Positions 24,753-33,678 of a stretch of 64,000 nt of DNA are shown here, piece after piece; within the stretch, counting starts at the first letter, position 1, and each line of letters starts with the position of its first letter. Origin of the DNA: Pseudomonas sp. UMAB-08 (GTDB taxonomy: Bacteria > Pseudomonadota > Gammaproteobacteria > Pseudomonadales > Pseudomonadaceae); contig NZ_LT607415.1 in assembly GCF_900095225.1 (NCBI RefSeq), positions 248,001 through 312,000 on the forward strand, read 5' to 3'. Position numbers and translations under genes: made by a program. Under the pieces are notes generated by a model. That model saw only the letters and a list, made by a program, of their open reading frames with translations, had not been told where the DNA came from and made no database searches.

Positions 24753-25877
24753 ATGAATGTCGTGTCCCCACTGGAGGCCTATCAACAGGCCATAGATGAG
24801 CAAGGATTCAAGCCCGATGCGGCGCAGTTGAAGGCCGTTCGGTTGTTGCAGGAATGCTACGTGGCGCTGCACGAGAGCAAGCACCGGTCGCCAATCAAGG
24901 GTGTTTACCTGTGGGGCCCCGTAGGGCGAGGCAAGACCTGGTTGATGGACCGCTTTTACGAGAGTTTGAAAGTGCCGGCCCGACGCCAGCATTTCCATCA
25001 CTTCATGCGTTGGGTGCATATCCGGTTGTTCCAGCTAACCGGCACGGCCAACCCGTTGAGAGCGCTGGCCCGCGAACTGAGTCAGGAAGTGCGGGTGTTG
25101 TGTTTCGATGAACTGTTTGTCAGTGACATCGGCGATGCGATCATTCTGGGTGGCTTGTTGCAGGTGATGTTCGAGGAAGGCGTGGTGCTGGTGTCCACCT
25201 CCAATCAACCGCCGGAGCAGCTGTATGCCGATGGCTTCAACCGCCAGCGGTTGGTTCCGGCCATCGACGCGATCAACCGTGACATGACGGTGGTGAGCGT
25301 CGACGGTGGCGAAGATCATCGTCTGCATCCGGGGCAATTGCATCAGCGTTATTGGCTCAGCCAGCCGGATCAGCCGAGCGTTCTGGGTGACGTGTTCAAA
25401 CGCCTGAGCGCGGGTCAAACGGTGTCGAGCGAGCCGGTCGCGTTTGGCCGTCGCAGCGTGAATGCGGTGCAGCACAGCGAGAAGGTGCTGTGGTGCCGTT
25501 ACGCCGACGTCTGTGAACAGCCGCTGGCAGCGATGGATTTCATTGATTTGTGCGACCGATTCTCGGTGATTCTGATCAGCGAAGTGCCTGCGCTGAGCGC
25601 CAAACAGCGCGAAGGAAAAATCGCCCGAGGGACTGAGGACGCGGCCGTGCAGGTCGCCGCCGGTGATCGGGAACTGCCGCAGCTGTCAGTGCATGACGAC
25701 GGTGTGCGGCGCTTCATCGCGCTGGTCGACGAATGCTATGACCGTCGCGTGCCGTTGTATGTCGAAGCGCAGGTGCCGCTTGAGCAGTTGTACACCGAGG
25801 GTTATCTGGCCTTTGCCTTCCGCCGCACCCTGAGCCGCCTTCAGGAAATGCAGCTGGAGCGGTTCGCCCCCTTATGA
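24753..25877 (+). CDS. zapE: ZapE-type AFG1-like ATPase (cell division)
   Basis: The 374-residue cytoplasmic AAA-like ATPase has Walker A GPVGRGKT (55-62), Walker B VLCFDELFVSDIGDA (about 117) and sensor sequence VLVSTSNQPPEQLY (about 148), the layout of ZapE/AFG1. In E. coli ZapE affects FtsZ ring dynamics late in division. Pseudomonas usually carry two such genes, and this one lacks the ribosomal protein neighbours of the main zapE, so it could be the paralogue. ATG at 24753 follows an in-frame TTG; neither has a clear ribosome-binding site. Confidence 0.82.
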   Translation: MNVVSPLEAYQQAIDEQGFKPDAAQLKAVRLLQECYVALHESKHRSPIKGVYLWGPVGRGKTWLMDRFYESLKVPARRQHFHHFMRWVHIRLFQLTGTANPLRALARELSQEVRVLCFDELFVSDIGDAIILGGLLQVMFEEGVVLVSTSNQPPEQLYADGFNRQRLVPAIDAINRDMTVVSVDGGEDHRLHPGQLHQRYWLSQPDQPSVLGDVFKRLSAGQTVSSEPVAFGRRSVNAVQHSEKVLWCRYADVCEQPLAAMDFIDLCDRFSVILISEVPALSAKQREGKIARGTEDAAVQVAAGDRELPQLSVHDDGVRRFIALVDECYDRRVPLYVEAQVPLEQLYTEGYLAFAFRRTLSRLQEMQLERFAPL

Positions 25878-25934
25878 TCGGTGCACCCTCTGATCGCGCT
25901 ATTGCTATCCATATCGTGCATGTCTCAACCGTTC

Positions 25935-25970
25935 AGCACGAAACGGATAGAGGTCTGCACTAAACGGATA
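25935..25970 (+). promoter_or_regulatory. BenR/XylS-type operator of the benzoate uptake genes
   Basis: Two direct repeats, AGCACGAAACGGATA (25935-25949) and TGCACTAAACGGATA (25956-25970), match the XylS/BenR half-site TGCA-N6-GGNTA (one mismatch in the distal copy). They are six bases apart, so centres are 21 bp apart, as in the TOL Pm promoter. A possible -10 (TCTAAC) lies about 20 bp further at 25990. The benK ATG is 65 nt beyond the second repeat. No benR gene is in the window. Confidence 0.75.
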
Positions 25971-26034
25971 TTGCGCAGACCGCTGGATTTCTAACCTTGG
26001 CAGGCCTTGATAACAACAATAAAAGAGTCCCGCC

Positions 26035-27372
26035 ATGCGAAAAATAGACGTCCACACCCTGGTCGACGAGGCCAGGTTCAATCGCTTTCATTGGTTGGTG
26101 CTGTTCTGGTGCGCCTTGATCATCATTTTTGACGGTTACGATCTGGTGATCTACGGCGTGGTATTGCCGGTGTTGATGGTCGAGTGGGGGCTGACACCCT
26201 TGCAAGCTGGCGCATTGGGAAGCTATGCGCTGTTCGGCATGATGTTCGGTGCGCTGTTCTTCGGCCCGCTTTCGGACAAGATCGGGCGCAAGAAAGTCAT
26301 CGCCATCTGCGTCACGCTGTTCAGCGGTTTCACCGTCCTGAACGGCTTTGTCACCAACCCCACCGAATTTGGCATCTGCCGCTTTATCGCTGGCCTTGGC
26401 ATCGGCGGCGTCATGCCCAATGTCGTGGCGTTGATGAGCGAATACGCACCGAAAAAAATCCGTAGCACGCTGGTAGCGATCATGTTCAGCGGCTACTCGG
26501 TGGGCGGCATGTTGTCCGCTGGTTTGGGCATCGTGTTGTTGCCGCGTTTTGGGTGGCAGTCGGTGTTTTTCGTCGCTGCGATTCCGTTACTGCTATTGCC
26601 GCTGATTCTCTGGTTTTTGCCGGAATCGGTGGGCTTCATGGTCCGCGAGGGACGCAGGCAGCAGGTCGCCCACGTGCTGCAACGCATCGAGCCGGGTTAC
26701 ACCGCACAGCCCGATGATCAGTATCAGATGGCTGCGATAAAAGCTGACGGTGCCCCGGTGTTGCAGCTGTTTCGCGAAGGACGGGCGCTCAGCACACTCA
26801 TGCTGTGGGTCGCCTTTTTCTGCTGCCTGCTGATGGTTTACGCGCTCAATTCCTGGCTGCCGAAGTTGATGGCCAGCGCCGGTTATGGCCTGGGCTCAAG
26901 CTTGATGTTTTTGCTGGTACTGAACTTCGGCGCGATATTCGGCGCTGTTGGCGGTGGTTGGCTGGGCGATAAATTCAACCTGCAGCGAGTGTTGGTGGTG
27001 TTCTTCGCCATCGCCTCGGTGTCCATCAGTCTGTTGGGGTTCAACAGCCCGGGCTGGATGCTCTACAGCCTGATCGCGATTGCCGGTGCGACCACCATTG
27101 GTTCGCAGATTTTGCTGTACGCCATGGGTGCGCAGTTCTACGCGCTTGCCATCCGCTCTACCGGATTGGGTTGGGCCTCGGGCGTGGGGCGTAGCGGCGC
27201 CATCGTCGGCCCGATTCTGGGTGGTGCGCTGTTCGGTATTGGCCTTCCGTTGCACTACAACTTCATGGCTTTCGCAGTGCCTGGCGCAGTGGCGGCGCTG
27301 GCGATGTGCTTCGTCTATCGGCGCCAGGTATCGCCGGTAGTCGCACCGGTGGAGGTCCAGGTTCGGTCCTGA
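26035..27372 (+). CDS. benK: Benzoate/aromatic acid:H+ symporter, MFS (AAHS family)
   Basis: The 445-residue inner-membrane transporter has twelve predicted spans. Family signatures are the charged first-span motif FDGYDLVIYGVVLP (about 30-43) and GPLSDKIGRKK in the 2-3 loop (about 79-89), repeated in weaker form as GGWLGDKF after span 8. It takes up benzoate or a related aromatic acid with a proton. It is followed by benE and an OprD-type porin, the order known from P. putida, and preceded by a BenR-type operator, so I am fairly confident of benzoate. The ben catabolic genes are not adjacent here. Confidence 0.87.
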   Translation: MRKIDVHTLVDEARFNRFHWLVLFWCALIIIFDGYDLVIYGVVLPVLMVEWGLTPLQAGALGSYALFGMMFGALFFGPLSDKIGRKKVIAICVTLFSGFTVLNGFVTNPTEFGICRFIAGLGIGGVMPNVVALMSEYAPKKIRSTLVAIMFSGYSVGGMLSAGLGIVLLPRFGWQSVFFVAAIPLLLLPLILWFLPESVGFMVREGRRQQVAHVLQRIEPGYTAQPDDQYQMAAIKADGAPVLQLFREGRALSTLMLWVAFFCCLLMVYALNSWLPKLMASAGYGLGSSLMFLLVLNFGAIFGAVGGGWLGDKFNLQRVLVVFFAIASVSISLLGFNSPGWMLYSLIAIAGATTIGSQILLYAMGAQFYALAIRSTGLGWASGVGRSGAIVGPILGGALFGIGLPLHYNFMAFAVPGAVAALAMCFVYRRQVSPVVAPVEVQVRS

Positions 27373-27430
27373 TCGTGTGCTGGAGCTGGGTATTGCCCGA
27401 GACATCGCTTTTTGTCGAGCAACGGAAACC

Positions 27431-28639
27431 ATGAAAACACTGATTAAAGACTTCTCCTTGTCCGCTGCCGTCGCCGGTTTTATCGCGACGATTATTTCCT
27501 ATGCAGGGCCATTGGTGATCATCTTCCAGGCGGCGAAAAGCGCAGGACTGCCTGCCGATGTGCTGTCGTCCTGGGTTTGGGCGATTTCCATCGGCAGCGG
27601 CGTGTTGGGCATTTACTTGAGCCTGCGCTTCAGGGTTCCGGTGGTGATCGCCTGGTCGGCGCCCGGCTCGGCGTTGTTGGTGGCGCTGCTGCCGGGCATC
27701 AGTCTGAATGAGGCGGTGGGGGCGTATATCGTCTCCAGCCTGATCATTCTGCTGGTGGGCGTGTCCGGTGCGTTTGACCGCATCGTTGGCAAACTGCCTG
27801 CGGCGATTTCGGCCGCGATGTTGGCGGGGATTCTGTTCAGTTTCGGCACCCAGTTGTTTGTGTCGATGAAGGACAAGCCGTTCATGGTGTTGGCGATGTT
27901 TGTCACCTATCTACTGTTCAGGCGTATGAAACCACGTTACGCGGTGTTGGCGGTGCTGGTTGTGGGCTGCGTGATCGCTGTGGCAGCCGGGGAGTTGAAC
28001 CGCTCTGCGCTGGTGATCGATGTGGCGAAACCGCTGTGGATCAGCCCTGAATTCAGTTGGCATGCGTTGCTCAATATCGCCTTGCCGCTGGTGATGGTGG
28101 CGTTGACCGGGCAGTTCGTGCCGGGCATCGCGGTATTGCGCAACGACGGTTACCACACGCCTGCCAGCCCGATCATTGCCAGCTCGGCGCTGGGCACGTT
28201 GTTGCTGGCGCCATTCGGTTGCCACGGGCTGAACCTGGCAGCGATCACCGCGGCCATCTGCACGGGGCGTGAGTCTCATGAAGACAAGAGCAAACGCTAT
28301 GTCGCCGGAGTGATGGGCGGGGTGTTGTACCTGTTGCTGGGCATCTTCGGTGCGACCCTGGTGTCGATCTTCAGCGCTTTCCCCAAGGCACTGATCGCGG
28401 CACTGGCCGGGCTGGCGTTGTTTGCCGCTATTGCGGGCGCATTGGCCGGGTCCATGGCCGAACCCAAGGATCGCGAAGCCGCACTGATTACCTTCCTGGT
28501 CACGGCATCAGGCATGTCATTGCTGGGGCTTTCGGCGGCGTTCTGGGGCTTGATCTTCGGGCTCCTGGCACACCTGCTATTGACGTTTGGGAGAGTGAAA
28601 AAAGCCGGGGCGCTAGTGGCCCCGGTACAAGCAAGGTAG
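27431..28639 (+). CDS. benE: Benzoate/H+ symporter BenE family
   Basis: The 402-residue inner-membrane protein has about twelve short spans typical of the BenE/YdcO family (SULP-like fold), beginning MKTLIKDFSLSAAVAGFIATIISYAGPLVI. Conserved positions include SIGSGVLGIYLSLRFRVPVVIAWSAPGSALL (about 57-90) and PFGCHGLNLAAITAAICTG (about 260-278). It is a second route for benzoate uptake beside BenK. It lies 58 nt after benK, on the same transcript. I chose the Met at 27431 since upstream residues in the frame are charged and unlike the family. Confidence 0.88.
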   Translation: MKTLIKDFSLSAAVAGFIATIISYAGPLVIIFQAAKSAGLPADVLSSWVWAISIGSGVLGIYLSLRFRVPVVIAWSAPGSALLVALLPGISLNEAVGAYIVSSLIILLVGVSGAFDRIVGKLPAAISAAMLAGILFSFGTQLFVSMKDKPFMVLAMFVTYLLFRRMKPRYAVLAVLVVGCVIAVAAGELNRSALVIDVAKPLWISPEFSWHALLNIALPLVMVALTGQFVPGIAVLRNDGYHTPASPIIASSALGTLLLAPFGCHGLNLAAITAAICTGRESHEDKSKRYVAGVMGGVLYLLLGIFGATLVSIFSAFPKALIAALAGLALFAAIAGALAGSMAEPKDREAALITFLVTASGMSLLGLSAAFWGLIFGLLAHLLLTFGRVKKAGALVAPVQAR

Positions 28640-28772
28640 CAAGGTAAAAAGGTACGGATCGGGAGCGTCCGTTACTCGCATCAATCCATCGATCTCTGAC
28701 TGACTGTCGCGGTTTTTAAACCCACGCCACGGTATAGGGATCGTTTGACCTAATAAAAACAAGAGTGACCCT

Positions 28773-30053
28773 ATGAAAAACAGTGCGAGCGTCATCGGAA
28801 TAATGGTTTCAGCGGCGGTGGCCGGTAGTTTTTGCGAAGTGGCGCGTGCAGACGAAAGTGCGTTCTTCAAGGACTCGACGGCAACCTTGCAGGCGCGTAA
28901 CTACTACTTCAGCCGCGACTATTCCGGCATCGTCGGCCCCAACAAACAGTCAAAGGCCGAGGAGTGGGCACAGGGCTTCATTCTCAACATGAAGTCCGGC
29001 TACACCGAAGGGGTCGTGGGGTTCGGGGTGGATGCCCTCGGCACACTGGGGATCAAACTCGACAGCAGTCGGGATCGGGTGAAGACCGGCTTACTGCCCT
29101 TGCACACCGACGGCCAATCCGCCGACGAATACAGCGAGGTGGCTGGCACACTGAAAATGAAAGTGGGCAAGACCGAACTGCGTGTGGGTGAACTGCAACC
29201 CAATCTGCCCGTACTGGCGTTCAGCGATATCCGCTTGTTGCCGCCGACCTACCAGGGCGCCAGCGTGGTCTCCACGGATATTGAAGGCTTGACCCTTAAT
29301 GCCGGTCAATTGCGCTCTACCAACTTGCGCGACTCCACCAATGACCAGCAGATGTACGCGCTGATCAATGACCCGACAAACCCACGGCGTATCGCCAGTA
29401 TCACCTCCGATCGTTTCAACTACGCGGGTGCTGACTACACCTTCAACGACAAGCGCACCACGGTCGGCATCTGGCAGGCCCAGCTCAAAGATATCTACCA
29501 GCAACGCTTCTACAACCTCAAACACATCGAGCCGTTCGGCAGCTGGAAACTGGGGGCGAACCTGGGCTTTTACGACGCTCAGGATGATGGACAGAGCAAA
29601 GCGGGCAGCCTCGACAACCACGCGTTTTACTCGCTGATGTCCGCCGCCCACGGAGGGAATACCTTTTACGTCGGCTATCAGGCGATCAATGGCAAAGACG
29701 GCTTCTTGCGTATTGGCGACAACATTTCGCCATTGGGTAACGAAGTGCCGACTTATGAGTTCGCCGCCCCTAAAGAGCGCTCCTGGCAACTGCGCGACGA
29801 GTACAACTTCGCCGCCATTGGCCTACCGGGTCTGGTGGTTGGCGCGCGCTACCTCAAGGGCGATAACGTCAATACCGGGCGGGGCTTCGAAGGCAAGGAC
29901 TGGGAGCGTGATCTGGACATTGGCTACGTGATCCAGAGCGGACCATTCAGGGATGTGGGCATGCGCATTCGCAACGCGACAGCGCGTTCCAACTACCGCA
30001 CCGACATCGACGAAAATCGGCTGATCCTGAGCTATACCATCAAGCTGTTCTGA
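28773..30053 (+). CDS. benF: OprD-family outer-membrane porin for benzoate-type acids
   Basis: The 426-residue protein has a Sec signal peptide ([26 protein letters not shown]) and then an 18-stranded porin of the OprD family. The family opening [24 protein letters not shown] is present, with the aromatic-anion constriction region ([21 protein letters not shown]) and the C-terminal [11 protein letters not shown] with terminal Phe for BAM recognition. OprD members of the OccK group take up benzoate, vanillate and similar carboxylates. Placed directly after benK and benE, it is the outer-membrane part of the same pathway. The symbol rests on that context. Confidence 0.83.
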   Translation: MKNSASVIGIMVSAAVAGSFCEVARADESAFFKDSTATLQARNYYFSRDYSGIVGPNKQSKAEEWAQGFILNMKSGYTEGVVGFGVDALGTLGIKLDSSRDRVKTGLLPLHTDGQSADEYSEVAGTLKMKVGKTELRVGELQPNLPVLAFSDIRLLPPTYQGASVVSTDIEGLTLNAGQLRSTNLRDSTNDQQMYALINDPTNPRRIASITSDRFNYAGADYTFNDKRTTVGIWQAQLKDIYQQRFYNLKHIEPFGSWKLGANLGFYDAQDDGQSKAGSLDNHAFYSLMSAAHGGNTFYVGYQAINGKDGFLRIGDNISPLGNEVPTYEFAAPKERSWQLRDEYNFAAIGLPGLVVGARYLKGDNVNTGRGFEGKDWERDLDIGYVIQSGPFRDVGMRIRNATARSNYRTDIDENRLILSYTIKLF

Positions 30054-30060
30054 TCCGGAC

Positions 30061-30096
30061 GTTGCTGTCGGAGTCCTGATGGGCTCCGGCAGCGAC
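30061..30096. terminator. Bidirectional hairpin between convergent genes
   Basis: GTTGCTGTCGGAG (30061) pairs with CTCCGGCAGCGAC (30084) over 13 positions with mostly Watson-Crick pairs and a ten-base loop, placed between the porin and transporter stops. Confidence 0.6.
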
Positions 30097-30099
30097 ACC

Positions 30100-31005
30100 T
30101 CACGAGGCGTTTCTGCGGCGATGGGCCAGCAAGTGCTTGCTGCCTTCAAACATCAATACCAGCACGGCCAGCCAGATCGGCAGGTATGTCAGCCATTCGT
30201 CACGGCCGATACTTTCCCCCAGCAGCAAGGCGACGCCGACCAGAAGTACGGGTTCAACATAACTGAGCAGGCCGAACAGGCTGAAGGCCAGCATGCGACT
30301 CGCAAGAATATAACTGACCAGTGCTGAAGCGCTGATCATGCCCAACAGTGGAATCAACAGGTACAGCCTTGGATGTTCGGCGACGGCGCTGGGGTCACCG
30401 TTGAGGATGAACCAGGTTGCGATGGGCAGCAGCAGGGTCATGTCGAACCACAGACCGCCGAGATTATCGTTGCCCAACCTGCGCCGTAGCACGAAATACA
30501 TTGGATAACCGAGGGCCACCAACAGGGTTTCCCAAGAGAAGCTGCCGACCCGGTACAGCTCATTGGCGACGCCGATCAGGGCAAAAAAAGCGGCTATTTT
30601 TTGCAGCCGTGACAGGTGTTCGCCGTAGGCGATTCGGCCGGTCACGATCATCGTCAGTGGTAATAGAAAATACCCCAGTGACACTTCCAGGCTCCGGCCA
30701 TGCAGCGGTGCCCACATGAAGAGCAGGAGCTGCGCACCGAGCAGCGTCGAAGACAGCAGCATGCCGATCAGCAGGGTCGGCTTTTTTCGCAGGCGTCGGC
30801 CGATTTGGCAAACCAGCGGCCAATCACCACTGATAATCATGAACAGCGTTACGCAGGGCACGGTGAGCAGCATGCGCCAACCGAAGATCTCTTCACCACT
30901 CAGAGGGGGCATCAGCGAAGTATAGAAATACATGACCCCGAACAGGATCGAGGCCATAACCGACAGTACAACACCTTTTGACACAAGATCCTCGCGCGGC
31001 TTCAA
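30100..31005 (-). CDS. EamA/RarD-family drug/metabolite transporter
   Basis: The 301-residue inner-membrane protein has about ten spans in two EamA halves. The N-terminal ASILFGVMYFYTSLMPPLSGEEIFGWRMLLTVP is the RarD subgroup opening, and the loop VALGYPMYFVLRRR (about 165-178) separates the halves. The late SYVEPVLLVGVALLLGESI is typical of the family. Such proteins export metabolites, but the substrate is unknown. It is convergent with the porin gene and has no operon partners. Confidence 0.85.
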   Translation of the reverse strand: MKPREDLVSKGVVLSVMASILFGVMYFYTSLMPPLSGEEIFGWRMLLTVPCVTLFMIISGDWPLVCQIGRRLRKKPTLLIGMLLSSTLLGAQLLLFMWAPLHGRSLEVSLGYFLLPLTMIVTGRIAYGEHLSRLQKIAAFFALIGVANELYRVGSFSWETLLVALGYPMYFVLRRRLGNDNLGGLWFDMTLLLPIATWFILNGDPSAVAEHPRLYLLIPLLGMISASALVSYILASRMLAFSLFGLLSYVEPVLLVGVALLLGESIGRDEWLTYLPIWLAVLVLMFEGSKHLLAHRRRNAS

Positions 31006-31217
31006 GCTTTTATAGGGAGCTTGTTTTGTGAAGGGCTCTCCGGTTTTAACCTTGAGAGAAGCGGCGCACAGTCTAGCTGATCCTCCATGGCAGGACAGGA
31101 CGGACTCCGTTCAGCTTTCCTGTGAATCCGGAACGAAACATTTGGTTAGGCCGTGAGCTTTGTTAGGCTGCTGCGATTGCCCGGTTGAACCTGCCCGGGG
31201 TTATCGAAGGACGCCCC

Positions 31218-32369
31218 ATGACGGCCATCAGCACCGCGGCACCGGTTATCCCGGGCCGAATGGAACAGTTTTCCACGCGTATCGGGTTTTTTATCGCCGG
31301 GTTCGGCATCGCAGCGTGGGCGCCGTTGGTGCCCTATGCCAAGGCGCGGGTCGGGCTGAATGACGGGACTCTCGGGTTATTGCTCCTGTGTTTGGGGGTC
31401 GGCTCGATCATCGCCATGCCGTTGGCAGGGGCGCTCGCGGCGCGGTTCGGATGCCGCAGTGTCTTGATCGTCTCCAGCGTGTTGATTTGTCTGTGCCTGC
31501 CCTTGCTGGCGTCAGTTTCCAGTCTGTCGTTGCTGGTGGCGACGCTGTTCGTGTTTGGCGCGAGCATGGGCGCACTGGACTGCACGGTGAACATTCAGGC
31601 GATCATCGTCGAACGGGCCAGTGGCAAGACCATGATGTCGGGCTTTCATGGCTTGTTCAGCCTGGGAGGGATCATCGGTGCTGGCGGGGTCAGTGGCTTG
31701 CTCAGTGCGGGTGCTTCGCCGTTGATCGCGATGTGGGTGGTGGTTGCCTTTATGGTCATTGCTCTGCTCAGAGCCTCGCCGCATTTCCTCACCTATGGCA
31801 GCGAAAGCGATGGCCCGGCGTTTGCCGTGCCCCACGGCGTGGTGCTGTGTATTGGTTTGCTGTGCTTTACCGTGTTCCTCACCGAAGGCGCAATGCTCGA
31901 TTGGAGTGCGGTGTTCCTCAGTTCCTTGCGTAATGTCGATCCGTCTTATGCCGGGCTGGGCTATGCGGTGTTCGCCCTGACCATGACCCTCGGCCGGTTT
32001 TTTGGCGATGCCATCGTTCGTCGAGTCGGGGCCAATCGCGTCATTATTCTCGGCGGCCTGTGCGCAGCGCTGGGGTTGGCACTGTCTACACTGATCCCCT
32101 CGTGGGAAGCGGCGTTGCTTGGTTACGCGCTGGTCGGTGCCGGTTGTTCCAACATCATTCCAGTGCTCTACAGCGCTGTTGGCCGACAAAAGGTCATGCC
32201 AGAAAACGTGGCTGTCCCGGCGATCACCACCCTGGGGTACGCCGGCATCCTTGCCGGTCCAGCGCTCATTGGCTTCATCGCCCACGCCAGCAGCCTGAGC
32301 CTGGCCTTTCTGATTGTTGCCGTGTTGCTGCTGGGTGTTTCGGTGAGTGGGCGTATCTTGAAGGTATGA
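31218..32369 (+). CDS. MFS transporter (YbjJ-like)
   Basis: The 383-residue inner-membrane transporter has eleven to twelve spans. MFS landmarks are the N-terminal IGFFIAGFGIAAWAPLVPYAKARVGLNDGTLGLLLL, the motif PLAGALAARFGCRSVLI in loop 2-3 and a second copy GRFFGDAIVRRVGANRVIILGG in loop 8-9. This pattern is close to the YbjJ group of sugar- or peptide-like MFS proteins of unknown substrate. I chose the ATG at 31218 (AAGGA nine nt upstream) over upstream Met codons. It is convergent with the following LysR gene. Confidence 0.84.
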   Translation: MTAISTAAPVIPGRMEQFSTRIGFFIAGFGIAAWAPLVPYAKARVGLNDGTLGLLLLCLGVGSIIAMPLAGALAARFGCRSVLIVSSVLICLCLPLLASVSSLSLLVATLFVFGASMGALDCTVNIQAIIVERASGKTMMSGFHGLFSLGGIIGAGGVSGLLSAGASPLIAMWVVVAFMVIALLRASPHFLTYGSESDGPAFAVPHGVVLCIGLLCFTVFLTEGAMLDWSAVFLSSLRNVDPSYAGLGYAVFALTMTLGRFFGDAIVRRVGANRVIILGGLCAALGLALSTLIPSWEAALLGYALVGAGCSNIIPVLYSAVGRQKVMPENVAVPAITTLGYAGILAGPALIGFIAHASSLSLAFLIVAVLLLGVSVSGRILKV

Positions 32370-32380
32370 ACCACTAAGGT

Positions 32381-33346
32381 TCAGGACCTTGGTGTCGTTG
32401 GGAGCGACGACGCCAACAGATCACCGATCAACACGTAGTGCGGTGCCTCCGAGGGCAGTTGCGCTGCGAATTCGCCAACGACTTCCTGGGTCAGGCTGAC
32501 GATGTCTTCAACCAGCTCCATGCCCGCGCCGGTACGCCAACTGGCGACGATGTCCATGGCAGGCGGCAGGGGAACGTCATGGATCAGTGTCAGGACGCCC
32601 TGCGCCAGTTCTCCACGCACCAGCGCTGCTGGCAATGCACCGATGCCGAAGCCGTCGCGCACCAGGCGGGTGATGGCGGAGGCCGAGTTCACGCAATTGA
32701 TGCGCTGCGTCACGATGTTGGCTGTGTGCAGCATGTTCAGGATGTCCTGGTGCGGGCGTGAGTTCCGCGAAAAGGTCACGATGCGTTCCAGCGACAGCTC
32801 TTCGAGCGAGGCGTAAGGCCGGTCATAGGCCGAGCCGGTCGGCACCACCCAATGCATCGGGTAGCGGGCCAGTACCGTGTTGCGCACCGAGTCGAAGCGC
32901 AGCACATCAGTCTGGAAAATAATGTCCTGATAACCCTTTTCCAACTGCACGCACAGGTTGCTGGCAGTGTCGGCGGTCAGTTCGATCTCCAGCGCCGGGT
33001 AACACTTCATCAGGCGTGTTACCAAAGGGCTGAGCCAGGTGTGTATCACCGTATCCATCGCCCCGATACGAATCCGCCCGCGTACCTGTCGCGGGTCCTT
33101 GATCGCGTCTTTCATGCTCTGCATCGTGTCCATGATGTGTTCGGCGTATTCCAGCACGCGCAAACCTTCAGTGGTCAGCGAAACCCCCTTGGAATCACGA
33201 ACGAACAGGCGCACACCCATTTCATCCTCCAGGGCGGCAATGCGGCTGGAAATAGACGCCTGGGTGCTGAACAGTTTCTCTGCCGTGAGCCTGAAGCTTT
33301 TCAGGCGGGCGACCCAGACGAAGGTTTCCAGAAATTTGAGATTCAC
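32381..33346 (-). CDS. LysR-type regulator, GTG start
   Basis: The 321-residue LysR protein begins VNLKFLETFVWVARLKSFRLTAEKLFSTQASISSRIAALEDEMG, the winged helix-turn-helix, and continues with an effector-binding domain. I place the start at a GTG because AAGGA lies nine nt before it and the family begins here; more upstream codons in the frame are not like the family. It is divergent from the DUF969/DUF979 genes, the normal arrangement for a regulator of that pair. It may also relate to the MFS gene on its other side. Confidence 0.85.
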   Translation of the reverse strand: MNLKFLETFVWVARLKSFRLTAEKLFSTQASISSRIAALEDEMGVRLFVRDSKGVSLTTEGLRVLEYAEHIMDTMQSMKDAIKDPRQVRGRIRIGAMDTVIHTWLSPLVTRLMKCYPALEIELTADTASNLCVQLEKGYQDIIFQTDVLRFDSVRNTVLARYPMHWVVPTGSAYDRPYASLEELSLERIVTFSRNSRPHQDILNMLHTANIVTQRINCVNSASAITRLVRDGFGIGALPAALVRGELAQGVLTLIHDVPLPPAMDIVASWRTGAGMELVEDIVSLTQEVVGEFAAQLPSEAPHYVLIGDLLASSLPTTPRS

Positions 33347-33678
33347 CGAGTCGGTTCCTTGCTGTTTAAGGGTGTAGCGGGTTTCGCATGCCGCAGAGAC
33401 AGAGTGAGCGTCACCGTGTAGGGGTAGCACTGACCCTTTGGAAATTGCAGGTTATATGCCAGCACCTCTACAGAAATTGTTATGGGGTATAGCGGTTTTT
33501 TCTCGTTGGACACAGCTGTCGGCGTACCGAAAGATTGCTGGAGAATGAGAGAGGACTCCATGAATAACAACAATCAAAACTATGTTTGCATCGCTCCGTA
33601 CCTCTGGTGGTTCACAGGATGATTATTCGACGTCTGGCCTGAGCCTTGTCACCTGACCCACAGAACGAGATCCTTATT
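33347..33678. other. Divergent regulatory region of the LysR and DUF969 genes
   Basis: This 332-bp region holds both promoters and the putative leader frame at 33560. An imperfect sigma-54-like sequence at 33635 lacks the -12 GC. I see no clean LysR palindrome. Confidence 0.35.
33560..33622 (+). CDS. Putative 20-codon leader reading frame
   Basis: A short frame MNNNNQNYVCIAPYLWWFTG begins at an ATG with GAGGA five nt upstream and ends 56 nt before the DUF969 start. Asparagine-rich start and aromatic end are unusual for random sequence. Function could be as a leader peptide for the downstream operon, or it could be chance. Confidence 0.25.
   Translation: MNNNNQNYVCIAPYLWWFTG

Noticed and set aside
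33635..33650. TGGCCTG-AGCC-TTGT upstream of the DUF969 gene
   Set aside because: The spacing fits sigma-54, but the essential -12 GC is GT, and the -24 element is also imperfect.
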